64,000 bases of DNA from an uncultured Burkholderiales bacterium (GCA_945952065.1 CAMFGY010000011.1:1-64000), one strand, 5' to 3'; shown: positions 33,961 through 43,936, counted from the first letter of the stretch. The notes: generated by a model not told the origin, from the sequence alone. Translations and numbers: made by a program.

Positions 33961-35669
33961 AGCGCCGAGTCGGCCCGTGACAAGAGCAGATCGAGCGAAT
34001 CGCCTGCGCTTGCGGAGTCCACCACACCGGCCGAGAAGCTGCAGCCAAAGCGGCCCGATGCGCCATCTTCAAACTGCAAAGCCGTGAACGCCCGCAACAA
34101 CTGCGCCACCCGCTCGAGCGCCTGAGGCGCATGCGCTTTGGGCAGCAACAAGACAAACTCCTCGCCGCCATAGCGGCAAACCAAGTCTTCGGCACGCATC
34201 ATGCGGCGCGCCAGTTCACCAAAAGCCCTCAAGACCTGGTCGCCGGCTTCATGGCCGTGTTGGTCATTGACCTCTTTGAAATGGTCCAGATCGATCACCG
34301 CCACCGACAAGACCTCGTGATTGCGAATCGCCAGCGTCAGCAAGGCATTGCCGGCTTCGATCAACTGGCGCCGGTTGCCCAGATGCGTCAATGGATCCTC
34401 CAGCGCCTGCGCTTGCAAGAGCTTTTGCTGCCGCGCAGTTTCCTCCACGCGGTGCTTCAGCGACTGGTTCAACTGCTGCACCTGAGCCGCGGTCTTGCGG
34501 GCCAGATCCCGCTCGCGCTCGGCCTCTCGCATGCGGTGCGCAAAGCGCAAGCTCATTTGCTGGGACTTGGCCGCAACCCCGAGCAACTGCTCATGCTTGG
34601 CGAATGCTTGCGCCAACAACTGATAGCCCAGGCCCGAATCGCCCTGGCAGGTGGCCGCTTGGGCCGCCACGCGCAGCAAATTCACCCGCTCGACCGGCAA
34701 GGTGTCGGCCACCGGTGCACGCTCCAGCACGCCTTGGCGCTTCAGGCACAGATCCAAAGCCTCGCGTGCCTTGCCTTGTGCCAACAAAATGCGCGCCCAC
34801 AAACTCGTTCGCAAAGTGAGCTTCTCATTGCTCATGGGGTCCGAGGTGGGGGGCGCATTGCGGAGCACATCGGCGGCTTCATCCACTTGGCCGCATTCCA
34901 GCAGGGCCATGGCGATCTCTTCCTGCCTTTGCAATGAAGGCGGAAGATCAGCATCGGTCTGGCTCATCAAATGCAGGCGCGCCACTTCCAGCGCCCGCTC
35001 CGCGCAACCCATTTGGCACAGGCAGGGCACCAGATTGCCAGCGGCAAAAATGATTTGTCGCCGCGAGCCCAATCGCAAGGCCTGGTTCAAACACTCGTGC
35101 AAATGACGGGCACCGGCTTCCAGATTCATGAGGTCTGACTCAAATGACCCGAGGTTGTTCAGCGCGTTGACCCAGACCGGCGCCAAGCCGGTCTCGCGCG
35201 CCATGTCCAGGGCCTGATAAAACAGATCCAGGGCTTTGACGTCATTCTTGGTCATCGTATAGACCGTGGCCAAGGCCGCCGCGCTCAGGTAAGCCTCGGT
35301 GCCACTGCGACGCGCCCGCTGTGCATGCAGATTCGACAGCAGCTGCCGCGCAGCCTCGAGCTTGCCAGCTCGCCTCAATCCTTGGGCTTCGACGTGGCGC
35401 ACCAGCAACTCCACCGCCTGGCAGTCCTCGCTTTCAGCCTGGGCAGCTTGATGCCGAGCGGCCTGCAAATGCAAAGCACCGCGGCCGGCATCACTGGCTC
35501 GGTAGTGGCACAAAGCGATGAGGGCCTGGGCCCGAGCCCGGTCCTGGGGCGCGGAAAACTGCGCCATCGAGCGCTCGGCCATGAGGATGGCTGCCGTCTC
35601 GCCCTCGCTGAACATGCAAGCGATCGTCTGATCACACCAATCGCGAACTTTGAGCGTGCTCTCGACCAT
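33903..35669 (-). CDS. TPR-GGDEF diguanylate cyclase
   Basis: A 588-residue soluble protein. Residues 1-370 are helical repeats of the TPR type; a coiled coil (about 370-420) leads into a GGDEF domain with the active site GGEEF at 501-505 and an RxxD inhibitory site (RAED) just upstream, so it should make cyclic di-GMP and be product-inhibited. No membrane span is seen, so the TPR part is the likely sensor/partner-binding module. AAGGAGG precedes the ATG. Its 3' end overlaps the convergent esterase by 58 bp. Confidence 0.93.
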   Translation of the reverse strand: MVESTLKVRDWCDQTIACMFSEGETAAILMAERSMAQFSAPQDRARAQALIALCHYRASDAGRGALHLQAARHQAAQAESEDCQAVELLVRHVEAQGLRRAGKLEAARQLLSNLHAQRARRSGTEAYLSAAALATVYTMTKNDVKALDLFYQALDMARETGLAPVWVNALNNLGSFESDLMNLEAGARHLHECLNQALRLGSRRQIIFAAGNLVPCLCQMGCAERALEVARLHLMSQTDADLPPSLQRQEEIAMALLECGQVDEAADVLRNAPPTSDPMSNEKLTLRTSLWARILLAQGKAREALDLCLKRQGVLERAPVADTLPVERVNLLRVAAQAATCQGDSGLGYQLLAQAFAKHEQLLGVAAKSQQMSLRFAHRMREAERERDLARKTAAQVQQLNQSLKHRVEETARQQKLLQAQALEDPLTHLGNRRQLIEAGNALLTLAIRNHEVLSVAVIDLDHFKEVNDQHGHEAGDQVLRAFGELARRMMRAEDLVCRYGGEEFVLLLPKAHAPQALERVAQLLRAFTALQFEDGASGRFGCSFSAGVVDSASAGDSLDLLLSRADSALYGAKAAGRSRVLVWTGDV

Positions 35670-35927
35670 GAGCCCTCCTTGCAGGCGGCAATGGGCCGAA
35701 CCTTGGACTCGTCCAGGCCCCGGATTCGACCATTCAGCCTAGCAGGACTCAGCCCCTTCCTTGAACCCCTTGTTTTAAGCTGCCACTTCCCAGCTTTCGG
35801 TGCTAGGCGTTGGCCGGTTTTTCTCCGTCTTGGTCGACCTTGCGGACTCTTACGCGCTCATGGTTGAATGCAGTCGCCCCCGCGGCAGGAGGAGCGATCA
35901 AGCCCCCCCCCTGAGACACTTTCACAC

Positions 35928-37094
35928 TCAAATCACGCCTGCGCCCTGCGACTCCCCCCGCTCATACACCACGTTAGCGCGGCCCACCAGCAGGGGGTCG
36001 AGCTGGCCGATCTTGCTGAGGTCTTTGTTGGCGTAGGGCAGTTGGTGCAAAACGTAGCGCATGGCGTTCAAGCGTGCGCGCTTTTTGCAGTCGGACTTGA
36101 CCACGGTCCAGGGCGCCTCGGCAATGTCGGTGTGGAAGAACATCGCCTCTTTGGCCTTGGTGTAGCTGTCCCATTTGTCCAGTGAGGCCAGGTCGATGGG
36201 CGAGAGCTTCCACTGCTTGAGCGGATGGGCTTCTCGCTCTTTGAAACGCCGGCGCTGCTCCTCGCGGCTCACCGAAAACCAGAGCTTGACCAGATGCACC
36301 CCGCTGCGCACCAGATTGCGCTCGAACTCAGGCGCCTGACGCATGAATTCGTTGTACTCGTCGTTGCTGCAAAAGCCCATCACCCGCTCAACGCCGGCGC
36401 GGTTGTACCAGCTGCGGTCGAACAAAACGATCTCGCCCGCTGTGGGCAGGTGTTGCACATAGCGCTGGAAGTACCACTGGCCGCGCTCCACCTCGCTGGG
36501 TTTTTCCAGTGCCACCACGCGCGCGCCCCGAGGATTGAGGTGCTCCATATAGCGCTTGATGGTGCCGCCCTTGCCCGCGGCGTCGCGGCCCTCAAACAAG
36601 ATGATGAGCTTTTGCCCGGTGCTCTTGACCCAGGCTTGCAGCTTCAGCAGCTCCACCTGCAGCTGGTACTTCTGCTGCTCATAGGTCTTGCGCGACATCA
36701 GGTTTTTATAAGGGTAGCCGCCGCGTCGCCAATCGGCGGCCAACTCTTCGTCGGGATGCAGGCCTTGCGGCTTGTGGCTGAGTTGCAGCTCTTGCAGCAA
36801 GGCTTCGCGCAAGGCCTGGGCATCGTCGGCCGAGGCGCCGGCCACCACCGCCCGCACCGATGAGGCCAAGGCCTGCACGCCGCCCTTGGCGACGATGTCT
36901 TCCAGCGCGGCCAGCTCGCGCGCCTGGGCGGCGGCCACCGCCTCTTTGACCACATGGCGCGCAATGCCGGGGGCGCTGCGGCTGCCGGCGGTATCGCCGC
37001 TGCGGCTGCGGCGGGCGCGGGTTTCGGAGGGCGCAGGGGCTGCGGCCGCTTTCTTGCGCTTGACGGCGGGCGACTTGCTCGGGGCTGGGCTCAT
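35928..37094 (-). CDS. ppk2: Polyphosphate kinase 2 (class I-like)
   Basis: A 388-residue PPK2, which transfers phosphate between polyphosphate and nucleotides. After a Lys/Ala/Ser-rich disordered N-terminus (1-45) and a helical region, the core shows Walker A FEGRDAAGKGG (167-177), Walker B FDRSWYNR (225-232) and the lid SREEQRRRFKER. The extended N-terminus is longer than in many single-domain PPK2 enzymes. The direction of the reaction in the cell cannot be told from sequence. A run of nine C lies at 35903-35911, downstream of its stop. Confidence 0.93.
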   Translation of the reverse strand: MSPAPSKSPAVKRKKAAAAPAPSETRARRSRSGDTAGSRSAPGIARHVVKEAVAAAQARELAALEDIVAKGGVQALASSVRAVVAGASADDAQALREALLQELQLSHKPQGLHPDEELAADWRRGGYPYKNLMSRKTYEQQKYQLQVELLKLQAWVKSTGQKLIILFEGRDAAGKGGTIKRYMEHLNPRGARVVALEKPSEVERGQWYFQRYVQHLPTAGEIVLFDRSWYNRAGVERVMGFCSNDEYNEFMRQAPEFERNLVRSGVHLVKLWFSVSREEQRRRFKEREAHPLKQWKLSPIDLASLDKWDSYTKAKEAMFFHTDIAEAPWTVVKSDCKKRARLNAMRYVLHQLPYANKDLSKIGQLDPLLVGRANVVYERGESQGAGVI

Positions 37095-37313
37095 GGTGCG
37101 TAGGCGAGAGTCACAAAACTGTCACCTTCGCACCATGGCGCACTTGGGGCTTTGATCTATCTCAAGAGCCAGCGGTTCTGAACCCCTGGGTTGACCGTCA
37201 CGCCCAGCGCCCGGAAGAGGGATCGCCGCCCCCGCCCGCCAAAGGCACAATGCGCCCAGCCTGCCAAGGCGGCACAAAAAAAAGAAACCTCACCCAGACC
37301 CGGAGACAAGCTT

Positions 37314-38057
37314 GTGAACCGATGGACCCTCGCTTTGAACCCTTTGCTGTTGAGTGCCGCGCTTTGGGGCATGGCCGCTCCGCTGGCGCAGGCCGCCAGC
37401 CTGGGCGAACAGGGCTACCGTGAGGACTTTGACAGCATGGGCGTGCTCGGCGTGAGCCCGCCAGACGGCTGGAGCCTGTGGGTGGGTGAGCCCGGCAGCT
37501 CGCGCAGCAGCTGGACGGAGAGCATCAGCGCCAACGGCCCCGGCCATAGCGTCGCCAATATGCGCCGCTCGCGCGACAACCTGCTGGCCAGCAACGCCCC
37601 TTATGCGCCCAGCCATGTGGGCTACAACGCCGCCTTTGCCGTCAACCAAACCAAAGACCGGGTGCTGGCCACCTCGCCCACCGTGTTTGCCGGCCTGGCC
37701 TGGCAGCTGGAACTGAGCAATGCCAGCGGCCAGGCGATTGAAACCATCAGCATCAGCTATGACACCCGCCGCTTCACCGTGGCGGCACATGAGAACGAGC
37801 TGCCCGGCTACCAGCTCTTTTTCAGCCTGGACGGGCGCAGCTGGCAGGGGGTGAAGGCCCTCATCCCCGATCTGAACAGCGTGCCCAACACGGTGGGCGT
37901 GACGCATGTCAAACAAGCCCGTGTGGACCTGGGCGGCAGCTGGGCCCCCAAGGCCGTGCTGCTGCTGCGCTGGGTCGACGACAACGCCGAGCAAAGCTCG
38001 CCGGACCAGATCATCGGCCTGAACAATGTGGAGATTCAGGCGCTGAGCAAGCCCTGA
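37314..38057 (+). CDS. Secreted beta-sandwich protein of unknown function
   Basis: A 247-residue exported protein. The GTG start at 37314 follows GGAG by 8 bases and gives a clean signal peptide (cleavage near AQAAS). The mature part has the pattern of choice-of-anchor/jelly-roll domains (YREDFDSMG, QLELSNASGQAIETISISYD, LLLRWVDDNAEQSSPDQIIGLNNVEI). No sorting tail is present. Its 3' end overlaps the convergent membrane-protein gene by 22 bp. Confidence 0.75.
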   Translation: MNRWTLALNPLLLSAALWGMAAPLAQAASLGEQGYREDFDSMGVLGVSPPDGWSLWVGEPGSSRSSWTESISANGPGHSVANMRRSRDNLLASNAPYAPSHVGYNAAFAVNQTKDRVLATSPTVFAGLAWQLELSNASGQAIETISISYDTRRFTVAAHENELPGYQLFFSLDGRSWQGVKALIPDLNSVPNTVGVTHVKQARVDLGGSWAPKAVLLLRWVDDNAEQSSPDQIIGLNNVEIQALSKP

Positions 38058-38668
38058 GCCTCGGCCTGAGTCGGCGCATGGGCCTGGGCCGCAGCCTGGG
38101 CCTGCCGCCAGCGGCGCTCCATCACCCAGATGGTGATCAAGTACACCGCGACCACCAGCGCCGGAATCAGCACAAAACGCTGCGCCGGGAAGGCATACCA
38201 AGCGCCCAGCACCAACACGCTGCGCATCAAGGCATGGAAGACGCCCACCCAGTGCTGGATGATCCAGCTGTAGGGCAACCACATCAGCCCGGCCAGCACC
38301 CCAAAGCTCAGCGGCAAGGATTGATAGTCTTGCGTGGCCCAGGGCAAGGCGATGGTAAAGATCAGCAAGCACATGGCCACGGCTGAGAGAAAGAGCCGGT
38401 CGAACTCGTTCTTGGCTTTGTTGCGGGCGAAGAAGTCCTCGCCGGTCCAGCGCGACAAGAATGCGCCCAAGTAAAAAATGCTGCCGGTGCCGGCATACAA
38501 GGCCATCACCGCCTGATACGGCGTGCCCAGCCAACCCACCAGGCCGATGCCCGCCCAAGCCAGGGTGCCCGCCAAGGGCATGGCCAGGCCGCGCCGCCGA
38601 GAGAATTCCTCGCGCTGGGCGTCGAGGCTGCGAGGGAGGTGAACTGCGGGGGCTTGCTGGCGGCTCAT
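38036..38668 (-). CDS. Multi-span membrane protein (possibly DUF7010)
   Basis: A 210-residue protein with an Arg-rich N-terminus (EFSRRRGLAMPLAG) and about six hydrophobic segments, ending in an Ala/Gln-rich cytoplasmic tail. The start and general pattern resemble the DUF7010 membrane family, but I hold that loosely. It is convergent with the preceding secreted protein and divergent from the CoA-transferase. No functional clue in the neighbourhood. Confidence 0.65.
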   Translation of the reverse strand: MSRQQAPAVHLPRSLDAQREEFSRRRGLAMPLAGTLAWAGIGLVGWLGTPYQAVMALYAGTGSIFYLGAFLSRWTGEDFFARNKAKNEFDRLFLSAVAMCLLIFTIALPWATQDYQSLPLSFGVLAGLMWLPYSWIIQHWVGVFHALMRSVLVLGAWYAFPAQRFVLIPALVVAVYLITIWVMERRWRQAQAAAQAHAPTQAEAQGLLSA

Positions 38669-38937
38669 GGCAATGAACTCCGGGTTGACTCAATCAAGGC
38701 GATATGCATTGACGGACTGAACTCTGCGCGCCCGGCCCGCCCCGGCCCAGGCACTTGCGATGGCTCGACAGCCCGGGCGACGAATCGACAGGCCCAGCGA
38801 CCGACGCCCAATGCGCGGCCCCGCGCCACCCCGCAGCAACCTCGCTCTGCGAGATACTCCCGAGGCCTCGCCTTTTTCCATCTGCAGTTCGGGCCACAGG
38901 CGCCCCTGCTGCACGCCACCCAGCCCCAATCCCCACG

Positions 38938-40179
38938 ATGAGTGCAACGCCCGCCAACGCCCAAAGTCCCGCCCCCGCCGTGAATGCCGCCCTGCCTCTG
39001 GCCGGCCTGCGCGTGATTGAGTTCACCCATATGGTGATGGGCCCCACCTGCGGCATGGTGCTGGCCGACTTGGGCGCCGAGGTCATCAAGGTCGAGCCGC
39101 TGAGCGGCGACAACACGCGGCAGCTGCTGGGCTCGGGCGCGGGCTTTTACCCCTTGTTCAACCGCAACAAGCTCAGCCTCAGCCTGAACGTGAAAGACCC
39201 GCGCGGGCTGGAGATCGTGCTCAAGCTGGTGGCCGGCGCCGATGTCTTCAGCGAGAACTTCAAGGCCGGCACCATGGACAAGCTGGGCCTGGGCTATGAG
39301 GCTTTGAGCCGCCTGAATGAGCGGCTGATTTACGTCTCGCACAAGGGCTTTTTGCCCGGGCCTTATGAGCACCGCACCGCGCTGGACGAGGTGGTGCAGA
39401 TGATGGGCGGCCTGGCCTATATGACCGGCCGGCCGGGCGACCCGCTGCGCGCCGGCAGCAGCGTCAACGACATCATGGGCGGCATGTTCGGTGCCATCGG
39501 CGTGCTGGCGGCGCTGCAGCAGCGCCACAGCAGCGGGCGCGGCCAGCAGGTGCAGTCGGCCCTGTTTGAGAACAATATCTTCCTGGTGGCCCAGCACATG
39601 ATGCAGTTCGCCGTCACCGGCAAGGCCGCCGCCCCCATGCCGGAGCGCATCTCGCCCTGGGGCATTTACGACGTCTTCAGCGTGGCCGGCGGCGAGCAGA
39701 TTTTTCTGGCCGTGGTCAGCGACACCCAATGGGCGGTGTTCTGCCAGGCCTTTGCCCTGGGCGACTTGCAAGCCGACGCTCGGCTGGCCAGCAACAATCT
39801 GCGGGTGCAAGCGCGCAGCTGGCTCTTGCCTGAGTTGCGCAGCCGCCTCAAAGACCGCTCGGCGCAAGACATTGGCGCGGTGTTTGAAGCCGCCGGCCTG
39901 CCTTTTGCACCGATCACCAAACCCGAGCAGCTGATGCAAGACCCGCACCTGCTGGCTACCGGCGGGCTGGCGCCCATGACCCTGCCCGATGGCCGCGCCA
40001 CCCAAGTGCCCCTGCTACCGCTGAGCCTCGACGGCGCCCGCCTGGGCCTGCGCCGCGACCCGCCGCGCCTGGGCCAACACAGCCGCGAGCTGCTGGCCGG
40101 CCTGGGCTATGCCGAAGGCCAAATCAATCAGCTGATTGCCGAGGGCGTGGTCGGCGCCGAAAACTCGGCAACATCTTGA
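38938..40179 (+). CDS. Class III CoA-transferase (CaiB/BaiF family)
   Basis: A 413-residue enzyme that would move CoA between carboxylic acids. LAGLRVIEFTHMVMGPTCGMVLADLGAEVIKVE (21-53) is the family N-terminal signature and Asp178 in SSVNDIMGG is the catalytic nucleophile position. The ATG at 38938 is chosen because it precedes the conserved start; no strong ribosome site. Substrates cannot be assigned, since no acyl-CoA pathway gene is adjacent. Confidence 0.92.
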   Translation: MSATPANAQSPAPAVNAALPLAGLRVIEFTHMVMGPTCGMVLADLGAEVIKVEPLSGDNTRQLLGSGAGFYPLFNRNKLSLSLNVKDPRGLEIVLKLVAGADVFSENFKAGTMDKLGLGYEALSRLNERLIYVSHKGFLPGPYEHRTALDEVVQMMGGLAYMTGRPGDPLRAGSSVNDIMGGMFGAIGVLAALQQRHSSGRGQQVQSALFENNIFLVAQHMMQFAVTGKAAAPMPERISPWGIYDVFSVAGGEQIFLAVVSDTQWAVFCQAFALGDLQADARLASNNLRVQARSWLLPELRSRLKDRSAQDIGAVFEAAGLPFAPITKPEQLMQDPHLLATGGLAPMTLPDGRATQVPLLPLSLDGARLGLRRDPPRLGQHSRELLAGLGYAEGQINQLIAEGVVGAENSATS

Positions 40180-40274
40180 GGCGAATCACGCCTTTGGGGG
40201 CGAATAGCGCTTGCGCCGGGGCGAGTGGGGCCCCGCGTGCGTTTCACCCGCGCCAAAGCGGCTACCCTAGGGCC

Positions 40275-41384
40275 ATGTCCAGCCTCACCGTGTCCACCGA
40301 ATCCCCCGCACTGCAGCGCTTGAGCCGCAATTTCGCCTGGGGCTTTGCCGCCGCCTTTTTGGCCATCGGCCTGCTGCAAAGCATCTCGGAGCTGCAGCAC
40401 TACCTGGCCCGGGGCGGACAAGACCCGTGGGAGCCTTTTCTTTGGGAGCTGAGCTCCACCACCTGCACCTCGCTGCTGGCGCCGCTGATATTCAGGCTGC
40501 ATCATCGCAGCCTGGCGCTGCAGGCCTGGCCGCAACGCCTGGGCCTGCACCTGGCCGGCGCCTTGCTCTACCCGCTGCTGCATGTGAGCAGCATGTTTGG
40601 CCTGCGTTTTGCCATCTACGCCTTGTTGGGCCAGAGCTACGAGCCCGGCAGCGCGGCCGACATCCTGGCCTATGAGCTGGGCAAAGACTTGGTGGGCTAT
40701 GCCGTCATCGTCGGCCTGTGCCACGCGGTGCTCTTGCACCACGCCCACCGCCAGCGCGAGCAAGACCTGCTGCGCCTGCAAGCCGAATTGGCCGAGGCGC
40801 GGCTGGCCCGTTTGGCCGAGCAAATCCAGCCGCATTTTTTGTTCAACACCTTGAACCTGATTTCATCGGTGATGTATGAAGACGTGGCGCAGGCCGACCG
40901 CATTCTGTGCGACCTGGCCACCCTGCTGCGCCAAGCCCTCAACGCCCAACAAAGCCCGCGTCACACCCTGGCCCAAGAACTGGCCCTGGTGCGGCCCTAT
41001 CTGTCCATCATGCAAGCACGCTTTGGCGAGCGACTGAGCGTCCACATCGAGCTGAGCGAACAAGCCCAAGCCTGCCTGCTGCCCAGCCTGCTGCTGATCG
41101 CCCCGGTTGAAAACGCCATCACCCACGATGTGGCGCAAAGCACCGGGCCCGTCAGCGTGCGCCTACAGGCCGAAGTGATCCAGGGGCAATTGCAGCTGCA
41201 GGTTCACAACAGCGGCACCGCCCCGCAGCGCCTGCACCGCGAGGGCGCCGTGGGCATGAGCAACACCCGCGAGCGGCTGCAAAGCCTTTATGGCGACCGC
41301 GCCCAAGTGACGCTGCAACCGCACCCGCAAGGCGGCACGCTCTTGAGCCTGCAGCTGCCCGCCGAAACCCAGCTTCCCGCATGA
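40275..41384 (+). CDS. LytS/AlgZ-type sensor histidine kinase
   Basis: A 369-residue kinase with four hydrophobic segments in residues 20-155, a coiled linker, then the His_kinase domain with His187 in QIQPHFLFNTLN and an HATPase domain (APVENAITHD, VGMSNTRERLQSLYG). There is no recognisable extracellular sensor domain. The ATG at 40275 is the first start matching the family. It overlaps the next LytTR regulator by 4 bases, so they form a two-component pair. Confidence 0.92.
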   Translation: MSSLTVSTESPALQRLSRNFAWGFAAAFLAIGLLQSISELQHYLARGGQDPWEPFLWELSSTTCTSLLAPLIFRLHHRSLALQAWPQRLGLHLAGALLYPLLHVSSMFGLRFAIYALLGQSYEPGSAADILAYELGKDLVGYAVIVGLCHAVLLHHAHRQREQDLLRLQAELAEARLARLAEQIQPHFLFNTLNLISSVMYEDVAQADRILCDLATLLRQALNAQQSPRHTLAQELALVRPYLSIMQARFGERLSVHIELSEQAQACLLPSLLLIAPVENAITHDVAQSTGPVSVRLQAEVIQGQLQLQVHNSGTAPQRLHREGAVGMSNTRERLQSLYGDRAQVTLQPHPQGGTLLSLQLPAETQLPA

Positions 41385-42247
41385 ACAGCCCCCCAGCCCA
41401 AGCCCCTGCACCAGCGCCCGCGGCCGCCGCCCCGCTGCGACTGCTGATCGCGGACGACGAACCGCCCGCCCGCGCCAAGCTGCGCCGGCTGTTGGCCGAT
41501 TTGCCCGGCGTTGAAGTGGTCGCCGAAGCCAGCCACGCCGACGAGGCCCAAAGCTTGGCCGAAGCCCTGCGGCCCGACGCCGCGCTGCTGGACATCCAAA
41601 TGCCAGGCCGTAGCGGCTTGGAGTTAGCCCTGAGCCTGCCTGAAGGCGTGCTCTGCGCTTTTTGCACCGCTTTTGACGCCCATGCGGTGCAGGCCTTTGA
41701 GCTCAATGCGGTGGACTATCTGCTCAAGCCCTACACCGCTGAACGGCTGGCGCAAACGGTGCAGCGCCTGCGGCAGCGCTTGCACGCCCAAGGGCAAGAC
41801 CCGACGCAGGCAGCGCTGCAAACGCCAGCAGCCACGCTCCCCGCCAAACCCCCAGCGGCGCGCAGCGTCTTGCTCAGCGCCTTGCAAAAAATCCAACCGG
41901 TGCCCGGCCATTGGCTGCTGCCGCAACGCGCCGGCGCGGGCGGGGGCTTGTTCAAATTGCCGCTGGCCACGGTGGAATGGGTGGCCGCGGCCGACAACTA
42001 CATCGAGCTGCACGCCCCACCCGCCCAGCATCTGGACCGCTGCACCTTGTCCGATTTTCTGGCTCATGCCAGCGTGCGCGAGAGCGGCTTCTTGCGGGTG
42101 CACCGCTCGCATGCGGTCAACCCCCGCCACATCCAGGCCATCAAAAGCCTGCCACGCGGCGAAGCCGAGCTGACCCTGAGCTCCGGCGCCAAGCTGCGCG
42201 TCTCGCGCGCCTATCGCCAGGCGTGGAATGCCGTGCCCGGCGACTAG
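41381..42247 (+). CDS. LytTR-family response regulator
   Basis: A 288-residue regulator. Receiver with acidic pair 25-26 and Asp71 (ALLDIQMPG), a Pro/Ala-rich linker of about 40 residues, and a C-terminal LytTR DNA-binding domain (VEWVAAADNYIELH, FLRVHRSHAVNPRHI, SRAYRQAW). It is translationally coupled to the upstream LytS-type kinase. Targets are unknown; LytTR sites are short direct repeats that I could not identify here. Confidence 0.92.
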   Translation: MNSPPAQAPAPAPAAAAPLRLLIADDEPPARAKLRRLLADLPGVEVVAEASHADEAQSLAEALRPDAALLDIQMPGRSGLELALSLPEGVLCAFCTAFDAHAVQAFELNAVDYLLKPYTAERLAQTVQRLRQRLHAQGQDPTQAALQTPAATLPAKPPAARSVLLSALQKIQPVPGHWLLPQRAGAGGGLFKLPLATVEWVAAADNYIELHAPPAQHLDRCTLSDFLAHASVRESGFLRVHRSHAVNPRHIQAIKSLPRGEAELTLSSGAKLRVSRAYRQAWNAVPGD

Positions 42248-42311
42248 GCGTTAAGCGTCTCAGCCTCAAGCCAAAGCCAGGCTGCGACGACATGGCAGGG
42301 CCCGGCCCGGC

Positions 42312-42794
42312 CTATTCGCGCTCGCCCGAAGACGCTTTTGTTTTCTTGCCTCGCGGTGGCGGAGCAAAGCTGCGTTTGAGCACGGCCACGCCGGCGCCGC
42401 TGCCGCTGTCCGGCGCCAGCGCATCCTCGGTGCTGAGCCGGCTGTCGGGAGCACAACGCAGCGAGGCAAAGGTCGCCGCAAGCTCGACCTTCAACTGCTG
42501 CAGCTGCGCGATGTGTGCGTCGATCTGCGCCATCTTGGCCTGCAATTGCTGCTCGATCTGCGCACGCCCCAGTCGCCCCTGCGACAGCAATGGCAGCACG
42601 GCGCGAATCTCCTGCAGCGAAAACCCCAGCGCCTGCGCGCCCCGAACAAAGCGCAGTTGCTCCACCTGCGCCGGCTCGTAGCTGCGGTAGCCGTTCTCCT
42701 GCCGCGCCGGCGCCGCAAGCAAACCTTGCTTCTCGTAGTAACGCACGGTATCGGTGGAGACTTGGCAGGCCCGAGCCAGCTGGCTGATGTTCAT
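42312..42794 (-). CDS. MerR-family transcriptional regulator
   Basis: A 160-residue regulator. The start at 42794 gives the canonical winged helix: MNISQLARACQVSTDTVRYYEKQGLL, then YRSYEPAQVEQLRFVRGAQALGFSLQEI. A coiled coil of about 50 residues and a basic Ser/Pro-rich tail follow. One Cys (RCAPDS) is near the end of the dimerisation helix, but the metal-binding loop of CueR/ZntR types is not present, so the ligand is unclear. No obvious target gene is divergent from it. Confidence 0.88.
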   Translation of the reverse strand: MNISQLARACQVSTDTVRYYEKQGLLAAPARQENGYRSYEPAQVEQLRFVRGAQALGFSLQEIRAVLPLLSQGRLGRAQIEQQLQAKMAQIDAHIAQLQQLKVELAATFASLRCAPDSRLSTEDALAPDSGSGAGVAVLKRSFAPPPRGKKTKASSGERE

Positions 42795-43169
42795 GGCAAG
42801 GGTGTAAGCGTGTGAGGTGAATCGATGATGAAGAAAAGAAACGTTCGCACCCTGCGGGGAAATCCCAAGCTCAACCGAGTCAGCACGGGTGCCGCAGCCG
42901 CGCCAAAGCTGGCAATATACCGAGCCCAACAAAGCCACCCCAGGCGATGCCCTGAATTTGTATCAGCCTCCGCTTTTGCCGGGGAAGTCAAAGAGGCTTG
43001 AAACGACACCGAACAAGCAGCAGAAAAAAATGCAGTCCCATCCACCACATGCCTCCGAGCTCACAGAGCCGATTGTTTCGGCACCGGCTTTGAGAAGCGG
43101 CGTGCTGCGTCGATACCCACCGTCGGAATCCATCCACTACCCAGGCAGCCGCACGCCAGAAAGCTGGCC
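42795..43169. other. Intergenic stretch, no gene seen
   Basis: This 375-bp gap between the merR-type gene and a GNAT gene contains no convincing ORF. Base composition is lower in GC than the surroundings, with an A run near 43022-43029. A MerR-type long-spacer promoter was looked for and not found. Confidence 0.5.
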
Positions 43170-43778
43170 GTGGTGGAAGCTGTGGTGAGCCTCTTGAACA
43201 ACCCTTCACTGCTGCCACGCGAATTCGACGGCGGCCGCCTGCGGCGGCTGCGAGTAAGCGACCTCGCGGCCTTCCAGGCCTATCGCTCGCTTCCCGAACT
43301 TGGGCGCTACCAGGGGTGGACCCCGATGTCTGAGGCCGAAGCACAGGGGTTCATCGAGGAGATGAGCCTGTGCCCTCTCTTCCAGCCGGGCCAGTGGGTT
43401 CAACTTGGCATCGCCGAGCCCAACGCTGACAGGCTTGTTGGGGACATTGGTCTGTATCTGTCTGACGATGGAAGCTGGGGTGAAGTCGGGTTCACGCTCC
43501 AGCCGGCTGCACAAGGGCATGGCGTCGCCGGTCGTGCGGTCCGAGAAGCGATCCTATTGCTGTTTGAAGCTTCCAACATCTCTCAAGTGCTGGGTATCAC
43601 GGATGCGCGGAATCTCCCAAGCATCCGCCTGCTGGAACGCCTGGGCTTCAAGGATGTCGAGAAGCGCGACATCGTGTTCCGAGGCGAACCCTGCACAGAG
43701 CGGGTTTATGCCTTGGCGCGAAATGAAGGCTCGCGTGAGCATGATCAACATCGTCATCACGCAGCACAATCGGTCTGA
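43170..43778 (+). CDS. GNAT acetyltransferase (RimJ/RimL type)
   Basis: A roughly 195-202-residue GNAT3-type enzyme: RLRRLRVSDLAAFQAYRS at the start, LVGDIGLYL in the middle, QGHGVAGRAVREAILLLF as the acetyl-CoA motif and RNLPSIRLLERLGF near the end. Such proteins acetylate ribosomal proteins or small molecules; no substrate is assigned. The start is uncertain: GTG at 43170, later GTG codons at 43182/43185 and a TTG are all possible, and no strong ribosome site is seen. Confidence 0.85.
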   Translation: MVEAVVSLLNNPSLLPREFDGGRLRRLRVSDLAAFQAYRSLPELGRYQGWTPMSEAEAQGFIEEMSLCPLFQPGQWVQLGIAEPNADRLVGDIGLYLSDDGSWGEVGFTLQPAAQGHGVAGRAVREAILLLFEASNISQVLGITDARNLPSIRLLERLGFKDVEKRDIVFRGEPCTERVYALARNEGSREHDQHRHHAAQSV

Positions 43779-43936
43779 TGGCCTTGGGACTGCGGCGCGC
43801 CACAGCTTCAAGGCACCGATGGGCCCAAGCCCCCATCTTCGCAAGTCAAGCGCCAACCTAGAGGATGCGGGTGACTGTGGAAGGGGGTCTGTCCAAGCAG
43901 GCTCTTTGTCCCGGATTGTTCACTCCTTCATACGCC

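Noticed and set aside
35903-35911. Run of nine C as a phase-variation switch
   Set aside because: It is 3' of the ppk2 stop and outside any coding or promoter region that I can define.
38755-38937. Upstream in-frame extension of the CoA-transferase
   Set aside because: The added residues are Arg/Pro/Ser-rich and unlike the family; the ATG at 38938 gives the normal start.
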